In this document: positions 24,216-34,916 of the stretch, one piece after another
Position numbering within the stretch: the first letter of the stretch is position 1
Layout: every line of letters starts with the position of its first letter
NCBI GenBank assembly: GCA_016777225.1
Contig: JADHRW010000001.1
Location: forward strand, 234,981 to 298,980
Source of the DNA: Candidatus Thalassarchaeum sp.
GTDB lineage: Archaea; Thermoplasmatota; Poseidoniia; Poseidoniales; Thalassarchaeaceae
Direction: 5' to 3'
DNA length: 64,000 nucleotides
The notes under the pieces: generated by a model
Databases searched by the model: none
Told to the model about the DNA's origin: nothing
What the model saw: the letters and a program-made list of their open reading frames with translations, nothing else
Made by a program: the position numbers and the translations under genes

Positions 24216-27200
24216 TTATTCTAACTCAGAATTACGGAATACAAGTAAGACGCCTACTGCTGACAAGACTAATAGAAATACTAAACCTACAGCAATCAAT
24301 AATGATGAATTCTCTATTATCCAATTCTCTGAGCCTGAATTTGAATCTACTTTCTCGAGATTTATTATTAATCTTTGATCATCAGGAGAAGTTGAGGAAA
24401 GATAGATGTCTGTACCTCGAACTAAAATCTCAAGTTCACCATTTGGTAAACTTGAACGAGCAAATACCTCTAATGAATAGATACCATCGCCTGAAATTCT
24501 ATCTACTCCAGAACCATCATCGGCCATCAATATCCAATCATTCGATTGTCCAATAGGTGCCAGCCGCCCCATTTTTACTTGAACAGAAGAAATCCCATCA
24601 GGGTCTTCTATGGTTATTTCGAGAACTTGAGAGATAGGGTCGCTATCTATTGGTACTTGAATAGTATTAGAAAATTCGCCATCTTTAGAAATATTATAAT
24701 TGACTACTACTGGAGCTTCATTTTCTATAATTAATAATGAACCCACCATTCTTCCATCAAATATCGATTGTGTTGTTAATCTAGATGAGTCATAATTATC
24801 AGTTAATCGAACAGGAATCAATCTCTCACCTGGCGCCATTGTATTTGGAACTAAAAATTGCCCCCACCATTTAGAATCAATGAAACTTAAATCAATAGAT
24901 TCGCCGCCTGCGCTCATCAATTCTAATGATACTGATGCAATTCCATGAGCATCATCTGCAATGACTGACACTTCAACTAAGTCCCCTCTTTTGACAACAC
25001 TAGGAGAGAAAGTAATTGAGGATGAAATCGGCGCAGGATTTAGGATTTCTACATTAGTACTCAAAACGATAGTTTCCCAAATATCTACTATTTCTAAATC
25101 TACAGTTTTATTGCCAAATTCTAGACCTTCCGCTGAGACTAATGATGTCCAAATATTATCATCAATAACATTATCACCAGACATTCCTTTATCTGATAAT
25201 TGTACATTTCCCAAACCAAATTCAGATAAATCGATAGATACTGATGTGACATCATTATCTATATCTACAACAGTAATTTCTAGATGGGCAATACCACCTT
25301 CAGCATATAAGACGCCTTCACGGAATTGAATATTTTCTAATGATGGAGGATTATTTTCTTCAGCAGTGATTATTGAAGGAGAAGTTATTTTCACAAGACC
25401 TTGAGTTTCATAAAAATCGATTCCAATATCATCAGCCAAACTAACTGAACGATTAATTTGATAGAAAAGTCCTGCTAATAACCCTTCATTAATTATACTG
25501 CCAGAAGCCTGGGTATCATTCCCATAATCACCAATCCAATCGATTACTTTCACATCATGTCCATCTACAATTACTTCTCTTGATTCTTTAACTAAAACTG
25601 ATAATATAAAATCTATATTATTAGAAATTACAAGCCTATCCCCATAAAATAGTATTTCAGGAGAAACACCTGTTTCCTTTGTTATTGGCGTATAATCCAT
25701 AGAATTCGCTTGTGGCCTTTCAGGCTCAACTTGAATAGGAGAAACCTCTGGATATTCATTAAAAGTTGAACCATTATCTTCAATATATAGATATCGAATA
25801 GTTGGGTTCTCCCAAGTCGATTGAGGAACTGTATATTCATATGTTAAATTATGCTCGGCTGTTAATTCTTGATCAATAGGAAAATTAGATATGGATGAGA
25901 CATTAAACCAGAATTCATTTTGAATTTTATTAACTTCAAAGTTAACCCCTGAATTATTTACTTGAGAAACTGTATCTTCTATCTGACGAATTAATCCGAA
26001 GGAACCGGAAGCATCGCCACTGTATGTGCCATCGAGTCTGATTGTATCGACAATAATTAATCCATTACGTTCCTCGAAATGTAAGTTATCTACAGTTCCA
26101 TTCGCATAGATATATGGCTGTTCATCTTCAACAATGAAATTAAAGTTAGCATTACCCATATACTTGAATAATTGCTCCTCTTGAACTCCATAAATCCATA
26201 AATCATTAAATCTAAACTCTTCTAATTCAAGTTCTATATCACCATCACCAAATTCTATGAAACTTGTAGCGGATGCTGCTAGATTTATTTGTTGATAATC
26301 ACGAGATCCATCCGAATCAAATGACTCGAAATAAAATGTAGAAATTTCACCATTTAACGATAGTGTTTCGTTATCTGAATCGTCAAAAATTTCTATGAAC
26401 CCGTTGCCATCAATAATTAAATGTTCAGTGAAAGATTCTTGAAGTAAAGTTCGATTGTACAAAGCATCTGTCACATTTACTGAAATTTCTATCCCATTTT
26501 GAATTGTAAATAGTGTACCATTCCCCCTCATTTCAAACTCTTGACCAACTAATTCTTCTTCAAAATAAGTTTGATTTAACCATACTTTATCTAAATCCAA
26601 TTCAATATCAATGTCTTCAAAACTATCCAATTCAAAATTACCAGTACCTAATTCATTAGAAATCAAAGTTTGTCCAGTCCTCTGTTGCCATCCACGACCT
26701 TCAAAAAATAAATTTGTAGAACTATTTTCTTCTGAACTAGATATGCTGTTACTCCATGTCCTATTAGTCGTTATTTCATGATCAGAAATGGGTTGTTGCC
26801 AATTTGTGACTCTAATACTACGGTCGCATGTTGCCTCTAAAGTTTCTATTGAAATATCTATTTCATCCCTGAATATTGGCTCTTCGGGCAATATAATATC
26901 TATTACACCACCTGCAATGACGATATTTGAATTAAAATTACTAGCTAATGTTTCACCGTCTCTCTGATGTTCAACTGAACTACTGACTAAATGAGGAGTT
27001 GACCCGTTAACGAAAGGCGGAGAAAATTCAACTACATATTTATGAATAACAGAGGTTGCTATATTTGAAATATTATTCCAACCTTCGCCCATATCATCGT
27101 CTAATAAGTAAAAATCATAATCCCAATCTGTAAGAATAGTACACTCAATTTCGCTGTCCTCATCTTCAGCAGTAACAATAGAAGAAAAACTACTGAATAA

Positions 27201-27242
27201 TAGTATCGTGATTGTCAGAATGACTTTCAACCTATGACTCAT
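24216..27242 (-). CDS. Large secreted surface protein with C-terminal membrane anchor
   Basis: A 1008-residue protein. It has a signal peptide (MSHRLKVILTITILLFSSFSSIVTA) and a single C-terminal membrane helix (LLIAVGLVFLLVLSAVGVLLVF) with a short tail, so almost all of it is outside the cell. The body is acidic, Asn/Ser/Thr-rich and beta-rich. Repeated LEITVVDIDNDVTSVSIDL-, VSVIADDAHGIASVSLEL- and ITIEDPDGISSVQVKM-like segments in the last third resemble Ig-like/cadherin-like domains (about 90-120 residues apart). No enzyme motif is seen. It is probably a cell-surface or adhesion protein. Confidence 0.82.
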   Translation of the reverse strand: MSHRLKVILTITILLFSSFSSIVTAEDEDSEIECTILTDWDYDFYLLDDDMGEGWNNISNIATSVIHKYVVEFSPPFVNGSTPHLVSSSVEHQRDGETLASNFNSNIVIAGGVIDIILPEEPIFRDEIDISIETLEATCDRSIRVTNWQQPISDHEITTNRTWSNSISSSEENSSTNLFFEGRGWQQRTGQTLISNELGTGNFELDSFEDIDIELDLDKVWLNQTYFEEELVGQEFEMRGNGTLFTIQNGIEISVNVTDALYNRTLLQESFTEHLIIDGNGFIEIFDDSDNETLSLNGEISTFYFESFDSDGSRDYQQINLAASATSFIEFGDGDIELELEEFRFNDLWIYGVQEEQLFKYMGNANFNFIVEDEQPYIYANGTVDNLHFEERNGLIIVDTIRLDGTYSGDASGSFGLIRQIEDTVSQVNNSGVNFEVNKIQNEFWFNVSSISNFPIDQELTAEHNLTYEYTVPQSTWENPTIRYLYIEDNGSTFNEYPEVSPIQVEPERPQANSMDYTPITKETGVSPEILFYGDRLVISNNIDFILSVLVKESREVIVDGHDVKVIDWIGDYGNDTQASGSIINEGLLAGLFYQINRSVSLADDIGIDFYETQGLVKITSPSIITAEENNPPSLENIQFREGVLYAEGGIAHLEITVVDIDNDVTSVSIDLSEFGLGNVQLSDKGMSGDNVIDDNIWTSLVSAEGLEFGNKTVDLEIVDIWETIVLSTNVEILNPAPISSSITFSPSVVKRGDLVEVSVIADDAHGIASVSLELMSAGGESIDLSFIDSKWWGQFLVPNTMAPGERLIPVRLTDNYDSSRLTTQSIFDGRMVGSLLIIENEAPVVVNYNISKDGEFSNTIQVPIDSDPISQVLEITIEDPDGISSVQVKMGRLAPIGQSNDWILMADDGSGVDRISGDGIYSLEVFARSSLPNGELEILVRGTDIYLSSTSPDDQRLIINLEKVDSNSGSENWIIENSSLLIAVGLVFLLVLSAVGVLLVFRNSELE

Positions 27243-27299
27243 TAGATGATGTTTTAACGGTTATCTTTTGAAGATATGGGTGTACTGACTGGCAACACT

Positions 27300-27710
27300 C
27301 TAGAATAATGGTTCTTCCCAATCATCTTCTTCACCAGATCTTTCTTTCCAAAGATTCGCTGGCATATCATCATAAATGCCAGCATAAGGATCATCATCTA
27401 CCTTCTTTTTATCCCTCATGTCCATTGCAGCAAGTGCGAATGCTTCTACTGAAGACTTGAATTTCCAATAATGTATCCTCCATTCTCTACCGTCCCAAAG
27501 TGTAGTTTCTTCAGATTCAGTAGTCAACAAGTCATAATCTTGTAGTTGATAGAAAAGATTTCGGTCATTGGGTTCCAATGCGTTATCTATTATACGATTT
27601 GAGAATCCAAAGAATCCAAGTGCGTGTTCAGCAATACCTTCTGCAACAACAGTTTCCATGCCTTCATCCACTTTACGACGAATTGCATGAGTTAATTGTG
27701 CTAGTGTCAA
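27300..27710 (-). CDS. Small conserved protein, possibly DUF6015 family
   Basis: A soluble 136-residue acidic protein. Segments such as EGIAEHALGFFGFSNRIIDNALEPNDRN, LLTTESEETTLWDGREWRIHYW and a long acidic C-terminus (GEEDDWEEPLF) look like a small family I recall from Thermoplasmatota (DUF6015), but I cannot verify the name. It may contain a winged-helix-like core. It lies upstream of the 1008-residue surface protein on the same strand, 57 bp away, and is divergent from the agmatinase-family gene. Confidence 0.7.
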   Translation of the reverse strand: MTLAQLTHAIRRKVDEGMETVVAEGIAEHALGFFGFSNRIIDNALEPNDRNLFYQLQDYDLLTTESEETTLWDGREWRIHYWKFKSSVEAFALAAMDMRDKKKVDDDPYAGIYDDMPANLWKERSGEEDDWEEPLF

Positions 27711-27837
27711 ACCGATATTACCGCCTCCAGTATGTATCTATGGAAGGGCGTGACTTATCAACCATACTTCATGATGATTAGGAAATTGTTTTTGTAATAT
27801 AGAAGTCGTTAATCGATAGGAGGCCTTCGTAGACATC

Positions 27838-28767
27838 ATGGAGTATGAGGGGGTCAAGACTTTCTTAGGTCTAGAAGAAAATATTGAAGGCCCTTTCGAT
27901 ATTGTAATATTACCAATCCCATATGAGATGACTACTAGTTATAGAGAAGGTACTGAGTTTGGGCCAAAAGCATGCATAGATGCTAGTTCTCAAGTTGAGT
28001 TATATGATAAAAAAATGGAAGTTGATCTTCCATGTGGCTTCAAAATACACACATCTAAACCATGGAATAATGAAGTATCAAATCTTAAAGAAGCTCTTTC
28101 GAGTATTAGTAAATTCTGTACACCTTGGATGGATGGTAAACAATTTCCAATTATTCTTGGAGGAGAACATGGTTTATTATTTCCATTAATCGAAGCAGTA
28201 AAAATACATCCTAGAATTAATCAAGAATTAGAGAGATTAACTATTGTTCAAATAGACGCTCATGCTGACTTAAGAGATGAATTAAATGGAGAAAGATTTT
28301 CACATGGTACCGTAATTAGAAGAGTCTTAGATGCTGGGGTAGGCAATGTTATTCAAATAGGAGTTAGAACTTATAGTTCAGAAGAAGAAGAAATTATTCG
28401 AAATGATGAAAGAGTTAACACTTGGTTTGCTAGAGATTTAATAAATATCAATCATAATCTATCTGATTGGGATTTAATGATTGAAGAAATCAAAAATATA
28501 GAAGGCCCCATTTGGTTAACTTTTGATGTAGACGGTCTAGATGGAAGCCTAGTTCCGGCAACAGGCACCCCAGTCCCTGGTGGACTTTCTTATTGGGGGT
28601 CAATAGAAATTATAGAATCATTATTCTCCGCTAAAGGTGCAGAAATAATAGGTGCTGATATTAATGAAATATCCACATCACAGGGAACAAACTTAACAGA
28701 ATTTTCAGCTGCACTCATTGCTACAAAAATTTTAGCATGCCATATTGCAAATAATATTTCAAAATAG
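27838..28767 (+). CDS. speB: Agmatinase/arginase-family ureohydrolase
   Basis: A 309-residue manganese-dependent ureohydrolase. Metal-binding motifs are GGEHGL (usually GGDHS), QIDAHADLRDELNG, FSHGTVIRR and TFDVDGLDGSLVPATGTPVPGGL. The N-terminal PYEMTTSYREGTEFGPKACIDAS matches agmatinases, which make putrescine and urea from agmatine, in line with archaeal polyamine and hypusine synthesis. Guanidinobutyrase or formiminoglutamase activity cannot be excluded. AGGAGG lies about 14 nt before ATG 27838, longer than usual. Confidence 0.88.
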   Translation: MEYEGVKTFLGLEENIEGPFDIVILPIPYEMTTSYREGTEFGPKACIDASSQVELYDKKMEVDLPCGFKIHTSKPWNNEVSNLKEALSSISKFCTPWMDGKQFPIILGGEHGLLFPLIEAVKIHPRINQELERLTIVQIDAHADLRDELNGERFSHGTVIRRVLDAGVGNVIQIGVRTYSSEEEEIIRNDERVNTWFARDLININHNLSDWDLMIEEIKNIEGPIWLTFDVDGLDGSLVPATGTPVPGGLSYWGSIEIIESLFSAKGAEIIGADINEISTSQGTNLTEFSAALIATKILACHIANNISK

Positions 28768-28900
28768 GATGAGAGTTGATTGGTGTTTTTGTTGACTGAG
28801 AAAAATATAATTATAGAATAATCATACCAGATAAATTATCTAATATTGATTCGAAGTGAGATTTTAGCAAACAATTCTTTGTATAATTGAACATAATGGC

Positions 28901-30400
28901 ATGGTTATGAAGGTTACAACAAGTGGTTTTTTAGATACTGGGGATATAATGATAATACCTGTTTTTGAAGGTTCTAATAAAGCTCCAAATAATGCAACAA
29001 CAAATCTAAGTCGTAGTGCTAGTATTTCTGTGAAATCTGCTTTTGCTAGTGATTCATTTACTGGGAAGGCTGAGGAGTCATTAAGTGTCTGGACAAAAAA
29101 TTGTCAAGTTATAATCATAGGCATGGGAAAAAAAGATGATTTGACTACAAAAAAATCTAGAGATACGGGAGCTAAATGTTTTGCATCACTTTCAAAGAAT
29201 CATGGAACTAAGATTGTAGTTCGGTATACAAGTGGATGGAAAATTAATAATATGATTGCTTTTACAGAAGGAATGATTCTAAGAGATTATGTTTTTGATA
29301 AGTATCAAAAGAAAGAGGAGGATGATAAAGGCCCTTGGTCTTTAATTGGTCAAACAGCAGAACGGTATGAAAGCGCTTTCAGATCAGCTATTGAAAATGT
29401 ATATTCAGTAGCAACAGGAGTTCACTTGGCTCGTGATTTAGGAAATGAGCCAGCGAATAAACTGTATCCTGAAGAATTTGGCCGTAGGGCTCTAGAATGG
29501 GCAAAAGATAAATCAAATGTTGAAGTTGAAGTTTGGGACTATAATCGTCTGAAAAAAGAAGGAATGTATGGACTAATTGAAGTAGGAAAAGGAAGTATTC
29601 ACAAACCATGTATGGTATTCTTTCGTCTAAATCCAAATTTTGATATTGAAGCAGAAGTTCCTTGTATCGTAGGTAAAGGAATTACATTTGATTCAGGAGG
29701 AATCTCAATTAAGGGTAGTGCAGGAATGGATGAAATGAAGCTTGATATGCACGGTTCAGCGACAGTTTTTGGTCTTTTTCAAGCACTATATGCTACTGGT
29801 TACACAGGTCGAGTCAACGGAATTACCTGTATGGCAGAAAATATGCCTAGTGCAGAAGCTTATCGTCCAGGTGATGTAATTAACACTTATTCAGGGAAGA
29901 CTATCGAAGTTCTGAATACAGATGCAGAAGGACGTAATGTACTAGCAGATGGATTATGGAAGGCAGGTGAACTGAATCCATCATATATCATTGACTTAGC
30001 AACGTTAACTGGATCTGTTGTTGTAGCACTTGGGCACGAAGCCACAGGACTATTCTCTAATAATAAATTATTATCTCAGAAAATCCAGAATGTTGGAGAT
30101 GAAGTCGATGAAATTTCTTGGCCCTTACCTCTTCTACCTGCTTTTGAAAAGCAAATGACATCGTCTAAAATTGCTGATTTACGTAATCAAGGTAAAGGGC
30201 GTTGGGGAGGCGCTAGCCAAGCAGCAGGTTTCCTCAAACAATTTGTTCAAGAACGTGAAGGAAAATCACAAATCCCATGGGCCCACCTAGATATTGCAGG
30301 AACTGCAGGTATTTGGGGGGGAGAAACAAATGTTACAGTTAGTCATGGAGCAACCGGAGTACAAGTAAGGGCGTTACATCTTTTGATAACTCAAGGATAG
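28901..30400 (+). CDS. pepA: Leucyl aminopeptidase (M17 family)
   Basis: A 499-residue M17 aminopeptidase that removes N-terminal residues from peptides with two metal ions. The catalytic domain shows GKGITFDSGGISIKGSAGMDEMKLDMHG (metal-binding Lys and Asp), MPSAEAYRPGDV, NTDAEGRNVLADGL (signature) and LATLTGSVVVALG. The N-terminal macro-like domain occupies the first 160 residues. It starts at ATG 28901 or 28907. The 130-bp stretch upstream has no gene and probably holds its promoter. It converges with the pspC-like gene, 2 bp apart. Confidence 0.95.
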   Translation: MVMKVTTSGFLDTGDIMIIPVFEGSNKAPNNATTNLSRSASISVKSAFASDSFTGKAEESLSVWTKNCQVIIIGMGKKDDLTTKKSRDTGAKCFASLSKNHGTKIVVRYTSGWKINNMIAFTEGMILRDYVFDKYQKKEEDDKGPWSLIGQTAERYESAFRSAIENVYSVATGVHLARDLGNEPANKLYPEEFGRRALEWAKDKSNVEVEVWDYNRLKKEGMYGLIEVGKGSIHKPCMVFFRLNPNFDIEAEVPCIVGKGITFDSGGISIKGSAGMDEMKLDMHGSATVFGLFQALYATGYTGRVNGITCMAENMPSAEAYRPGDVINTYSGKTIEVLNTDAEGRNVLADGLWKAGELNPSYIIDLATLTGSVVVALGHEATGLFSNNKLLSQKIQNVGDEVDEISWPLPLLPAFEKQMTSSKIADLRNQGKGRWGGASQAAGFLKQFVQEREGKSQIPWAHLDIAGTAGIWGGETNVTVSHGATGVQVRALHLLITQG

Positions 30401-30402
30401 AG

Positions 30403-30642
30403 TTATTCTATAGAATCTTGTGGAATAATAAAAAATGCAATAAGATATAATAATATTCCAAGAATACCTGCGGTAAAAAGAGTAAATGCTGAAAATATTA
30501 ATCTACTAAGATTAGATGAAATCCACAATTTTCTAGCAAATCCAGAACAAACTCCGAAAATTATTCTATCTCTACGTGGTCTAGAAAGAGGTTTTACACC
30601 AACTTTTATTTTCTGAATTGAATCAGAATTAGCAGACATCAA
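30403..30642 (-). CDS. PspC-domain membrane protein
   Basis: A 79-residue protein with the PspC domain: LSRPRRDRIIFGVCSGFARKLWI, then a helix pair LSRLIFSAFTLFTAGILGILLYLIAFFIIP. In bacteria PspC senses and transmits envelope stress; in archaea the role is unknown. It lies 3 bp after the dnaK stop on the same strand, which suggests cotranscription with a stress chaperone. Confidence 0.88.
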   Translation of the reverse strand: MMSANSDSIQKIKVGVKPLSRPRRDRIIFGVCSGFARKLWISSNLSRLIFSAFTLFTAGILGILLYLIAFFIIPQDSIE

Positions 30643-30645
30643 ATA

Positions 30646-32523
30646 TCACTCTTCATCTTCATCAGAATCAAGGACTTCAAAGTCAGCTTCTACAACATCA
30701 CCATCTTCTTCTTCTGACGTTTCCTCTTCAGACATTTCGGCAGAAGCTGCTTCGTATAATTTAGATGACAATTTGTGCATTAATTCTTCTAATTCTTGAA
30801 TCCTAGATTGAATGCCTTCCTCATCAAGATCATCATCAGAGACTGGTGCATCATCATTAGTAATCATTGACTCTAATTCTTTGAGTTTATCTAAAACAGG
30901 ATTCATTATCTCATCAGTAAGTTTATCTTTTGTTTCCTCGATTGTTCGACGTGTTTGATAAACAATACTATCTGCAGTATTTCTTAGTTCAACTTTCATT
31001 TTACGACGTTTGTCTTCTTCAGCAAATTCTTCAGCATCACTTATTTTCTGTTTTATTTCTTCTTCAGAGAGTGATGTTTGACCCTCTATCTTAATCGATT
31101 GTTCTGTACCAGTTCCAAGATCTTTAGCGGAGACATTCACTATTCCATTAGCATCTATATCAAAGGTTACTTCAATCTGTGGAAGACCTCTTTGAGCAGG
31201 AGGAATCCCCATTAAATGAAACCTCCCAAGTGAGTGATTGTCATTGGCAAACTCACGTTCGCCCTGGAGCACATGAACTTCAACTGCAGGTTGGTTATCT
31301 TGAGCAGTAGAAAATGTTTCAGAACGTCGAGAAGGAATAGTTGTATTTCTTTCAATCATTGTGGTCATTACACCACCCAATGTCTCGATACCCAAAGTTA
31401 GTGGTGTAACATCAAGAAGTAAAACATCAGTTACTCCTTCATCACCTACTATGATTCCTGCTTGAAGTGCCGCACCAAGAGCAACTGCTTCATCTGGATT
31501 AACACCTTTGAATGGTGATTTTCCTACTTCTGACTCGATTGCAGTTTGGACCGCTGGTATACGTGTTGAACCACCTACAAGAATTACTTTATCGACATCT
31601 CCTTTACCAATTCCTGCGTCTTTCATTGCTCTTCTAGTTGGAGCCATTGTTTTCTCGACTAATTTAGAAGTTAAATCCTCAAATTTAGCCCTGGAAAGTG
31701 AAAGATCAAGATGTTCTGGCTGTCCGTCTTTCATGGTGATAAAGGGTAAATTAATCTGAGACATAGAAGTCCCAGAAAGTTCAATTTTCGCTTTTTCAGC
31801 GGCTTCTCTGAGACGACTCATCGCTTGCATGTCTTTAGTTAAGTCAATACCGGAGGTTTTCTTATATTCATCAGTAATCCATTTTACAACTTTCTGATCA
31901 AAATCATCCCCTCCAAGTTTATTATTCCCACTTGTTGCTTTGACTTCGATCTGTGGTTGTCCATCCACTTGGTATATCTCTAAAACAGAAACATCAAATG
32001 TACCCCCCCCTAAATCATAAACAAGAATTGTTTGATCTTCTGATTTGTCAACACCATATGCCAAAGCAGCTGCAGTTGGTTCATTGATGATCCTCAATAC
32101 TTCAAGGCCGGCTATCCTTCCTGCGTCTTGAGTGGCTTTCCTTTGAGCATCATCGAAATAGGCAGGACAAGTTATGACTGCTTGAGTAACCTCTCTACCT
32201 AAATATGACTCGGCATCAGCCTTCAATTTTTGTAGAATAAATGCTGAAACTTCTTGTGGAGTATATTTATTATCATCAATATCCTTTGACCAATCTGTAC
32301 CCATTTCTCTTTTTACTGAAAGGATGGTTCTTTCAGAATTAGTTACTGCCTGGCGTTTTGCTGTAACACCCACTAGTCGTTCACCATCCTTGGTAAAAGC
32401 AACTACAGAAGGAGTTGTTCTTGCACCCTCAGTATTCGCAATTACTACAGCCTGACCCCCCTCAAGAGTTGCCACGCAGCTATTTGTCGTTCCAAGATCT
32501 ATTCCAATTACAGGTCCACTCAT
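30646..32523 (-). CDS. dnaK: Chaperone DnaK (Hsp70)
   Basis: A complete Hsp70 of 625 residues from ATG 32523 ([17 protein letters not shown]). The ATPase domain has [21 protein letters not shown] and [16 protein letters not shown]; the substrate-binding domain begins near [14 protein letters not shown]; the lid ends in an acidic tail ([17 protein letters not shown]). It has no GrpE or DnaJ gene beside it, contrary to the usual grpE-dnaK-dnaJ order. Instead an Hsp20-like gene lies 18 bp upstream and a PspC gene 3 bp downstream. Archaeal DnaK is generally of bacterial origin. Confidence 0.97.
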   Translation of the reverse strand: MSGPVIGIDLGTTNSCVATLEGGQAVVIANTEGARTTPSVVAFTKDGERLVGVTAKRQAVTNSERTILSVKREMGTDWSKDIDDNKYTPQEVSAFILQKLKADAESYLGREVTQAVITCPAYFDDAQRKATQDAGRIAGLEVLRIINEPTAAALAYGVDKSEDQTILVYDLGGGTFDVSVLEIYQVDGQPQIEVKATSGNNKLGGDDFDQKVVKWITDEYKKTSGIDLTKDMQAMSRLREAAEKAKIELSGTSMSQINLPFITMKDGQPEHLDLSLSRAKFEDLTSKLVEKTMAPTRRAMKDAGIGKGDVDKVILVGGSTRIPAVQTAIESEVGKSPFKGVNPDEAVALGAALQAGIIVGDEGVTDVLLLDVTPLTLGIETLGGVMTTMIERNTTIPSRRSETFSTAQDNQPAVEVHVLQGEREFANDNHSLGRFHLMGIPPAQRGLPQIEVTFDIDANGIVNVSAKDLGTGTEQSIKIEGQTSLSEEEIKQKISDAEEFAEEDKRRKMKVELRNTADSIVYQTRRTIEETKDKLTDEIMNPVLDKLKELESMITNDDAPVSDDDLDEEGIQSRIQELEELMHKLSSKLYEAASAEMSEEETSEEEDGDVVEADFEVLDSDEDEE

Positions 32524-32540
32524 TTTCTCACATCTTTTTT

Positions 32541-33146
32541 TCAATTATTATTTCTAATATCGAATATTACGTCAAGTATGCCATTATTTAGGCTCCATTC
32601 TACAACTCTACCTGCTGACTCAGGAAGATCAAATTTCTTGAATGGGCGCAATTGTGTTTTCCTCATTAACTGAAGAATTTTTCCGCCATCAATTAAGTTA
32701 AGTTCTAATTCAGATTCGACTATATCTAATTCCCTAGAAAGATCTACAGTCGCATACATTCTGTCTTCATGGATATGAATATCTGCTACCAGAAGTTTCT
32801 CATCAATATCATCTTCTGTTTCTAACTCTGCATCCACAACTGGTGGTGGATTATTTACCTGAACATTTACACCCATATTTCTGAATAATTCGGAAATTCC
32901 ATCGGGGCCATTTAGCATTGACTCCATTGTTCTTCGAAATTCATCGGGGTCACCGTTAATATCAATTTTCATATCCTTATTGGACATTTTTTCTGGATCT
33001 ATGCCCATTTTTTCAAACTGTTCACGAACTTGAGACATCATGTTCTTGAGCATAGATATATCTATTGGCATGCCCATTTTACTGAACATTTCGGCCATCT
33101 CTTTGAGCATTTGCTCTTCCCAATCATCACTATTAGTATCGCCCAT
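32541..33146 (-). CDS. Hsp20/CS-like domain protein upstream of dnaK
   Basis: About 201 residues from ATG 33146 ([11 protein letters not shown]); a GTG at 33155 is possible. Residues 1-90 are methionine-rich and helical ([25 protein letters not shown]). The last 95 residues are beta-rich, with [20 protein letters not shown], then [30 protein letters not shown]. This fits the strand order and the 'NGILDV' signature of alpha-crystallin/CS domains. It probably holds unfolded clients and may hand them to DnaK; that role is inferred from the fold and the 18-bp gap to dnaK. Confidence 0.75.
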   Translation of the reverse strand: MGDTNSDDWEEQMLKEMAEMFSKMGMPIDISMLKNMMSQVREQFEKMGIDPEKMSNKDMKIDINGDPDEFRRTMESMLNGPDGISELFRNMGVNVQVNNPPPVVDAELETEDDIDEKLLVADIHIHEDRMYATVDLSRELDIVESELELNLIDGGKILQLMRKTQLRPFKKFDLPESAGRVVEWSLNNGILDVIFDIRNNN

Positions 33147-33241
33147 AAATAACACTACTCAACTCAAGGTTGTATAGTCGGAGTTATATGCCCTTTATGA
33201 ACTTCACGTAACTAATTTTTATGAATATAAGTAAAATTTGA

Positions 33242-33255
33242 TAAAATATATAATA
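33242..33255 (+). promoter_or_regulatory. TATA box for the thermosome gene
   Basis: The sequence AAAATATATAATAG sits 50-63 bp before the preferred ATG 33305, so a start site near 33275 would leave a leader of about 30 nt that contains the GAGG ribosome-binding site at about 33294. Confidence 0.5.
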
Positions 33256-33304
33256 GAAGCGCTGGGAACGGTTTCAAATCATGTTAGTCGGTCCGAGGCA
33301 CTAT

Positions 33305-34915
33305 ATGGCTGATGTTGAACACGAGGTTGCTTTGGAAGATACAGATCGTATTCATGGGCATACAGCCTTGGTCCGAAATGTAGCGGCAGCTGTATCGCTA
33401 TCAAATGCAGTACGCTCAACTCTTGGACCAAGAGGACTTGATAAAATGCTAGTCGACGAGTCAGGAAAAGCAACCGTAACAAATGATGGAGTAACTGTCC
33501 TTGAAACTGCAAGAGTTGAGCATCCTACTGCAAATTTACTAATTGCATCATCAAGCTCTCAAGATAAGTCTGCCAGAGATGGGACTACTACGACCGTGAT
33601 ATTGATGGCGGAGATGTTACAAAATGCGCTCGAATTAGTCAGAGCTGGAGTACACCCATCAATAATTACTAATGGATATAGAATAGCAAATGAAAAAGCA
33701 GTTAAAGAACTAGACTTAATGGCCCGCTTGGCTGATAATAAAGAATTGAAAAGATCGGTAGTATCTACATCATTACAAGGTAAAATAGATTCTTTACTTT
33801 CTTCACATTTGACAGAGTTAGCATTAGAAGCAGCTGATGCTTTAATTGATGAAGAGGGTGGTGATGACTTGGAAAGATTACGAATCAAAAGGCTACAAAT
33901 CTCTGGGGGTAAGGCGCTGAATACTGAACTATTACCTGCTTTAGTATTAGCAAAAACTAGAGTGGATAAAAATACATTAATTTCATCAAAAAATGGAAAG
34001 ATAGCCATATTAGATGGCTCACTTGAGAATAAAAAATTAGAATTGGAGGCTGGAATAGAGGTTAATAGTTTAGGAGTAATGAAAGAGTTCCATGAACGTA
34101 ATAATAAATATTTACAGAAAATAATAAATTCATTGGAAAATTTAGGAGTAGAACTATTAATTGTTAGAGAAGGAATTGCTGATGAAGCTATACCTATACT
34201 ATCAAAGGCAGGAATTACTGCGTACAGAAGATTTGAAAGAGATGATATTGAAAGACTCTCAAGAATTACAGGGGCAGGTATTATTCGTAATTTAGAAAAA
34301 ATAGAGGAACGACATTTGGGGAATTATTCATCTCTCTCAGAAGAAAATATTGGATCAATTAATTATACCAAAATTGAAGGAAATTTGGGTGGTGCTATGA
34401 CGGTTATTTTCAGAGGTTCTACGCCCGAAATTAGAGATGAGGTCAGTAGAGCATTTGATGATGCTTTAGGAGTGAGTCATAGACTATCTAGAGAAAATAG
34501 AATATTACCAGGAGGAGGTGCTACACAGACACATCTTGCACGAAAGTTAAGGGAATTTTCGACTACTCAATCAGGAAGGGAACAAATGGCAATAGAGGCT
34601 TATGCTGCAGCATTAGAGATTGTCCCGAGGACATTGGCAAAAAATGCAGGTTATGACCCAATAGATACTCTTCTATCCCTGTCTGCAGCACAATCTAAAG
34701 ATACCAAGAAGGGAGGATGGATTGGTATTAATGGGAATTCAGGAGAGGTGATGGATATGTATGATGAAGGAATTTTTGACCCTATTTTCGTCGCAAAGCA
34801 CGCAATAAGTGGAGCTACTGACTCTGCAATAAGTGTTCTAAGAATAGATGATGTATTGTGGGCTAAACAAGGCCCAGAGACTCCTGATTGGAGCAATCAA
34901 ATCGATGACAATTAA
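33305..34915 (+). CDS. Thermosome subunit (group II chaperonin), divergent
   Basis: A 536-residue archaeal chaperonin subunit from ATG 33305 (MADVEHEV), chosen for GAGG about 7 nt upstream; ATG 33281 adds 8 residues. Key segments: RSTLGPRGLDKMLVDESG, NDGVTVLE, RDGTTTTVILM (the nucleotide site, usually GDGTTT), GVHPSIITNGYR, ILPGGGATQTHLARKLREF and the C-terminal VLRIDDV. It lacks the Gly/Met-rich tail of many thermosomes. The Gly of GDG is replaced by Arg and the apical domain is divergent, so this may be a specialised paralogue. Confidence 0.92.
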   Translation: MADVEHEVALEDTDRIHGHTALVRNVAAAVSLSNAVRSTLGPRGLDKMLVDESGKATVTNDGVTVLETARVEHPTANLLIASSSSQDKSARDGTTTTVILMAEMLQNALELVRAGVHPSIITNGYRIANEKAVKELDLMARLADNKELKRSVVSTSLQGKIDSLLSSHLTELALEAADALIDEEGGDDLERLRIKRLQISGGKALNTELLPALVLAKTRVDKNTLISSKNGKIAILDGSLENKKLELEAGIEVNSLGVMKEFHERNNKYLQKIINSLENLGVELLIVREGIADEAIPILSKAGITAYRRFERDDIERLSRITGAGIIRNLEKIEERHLGNYSSLSEENIGSINYTKIEGNLGGAMTVIFRGSTPEIRDEVSRAFDDALGVSHRLSRENRILPGGGATQTHLARKLREFSTTQSGREQMAIEAYAAALEIVPRTLAKNAGYDPIDTLLSLSAAQSKDTKKGGWIGINGNSGEVMDMYDEGIFDPIFVAKHAISGATDSAISVLRIDDVLWAKQGPETPDWSNQIDDN

Positions 34916-34916
34916 A

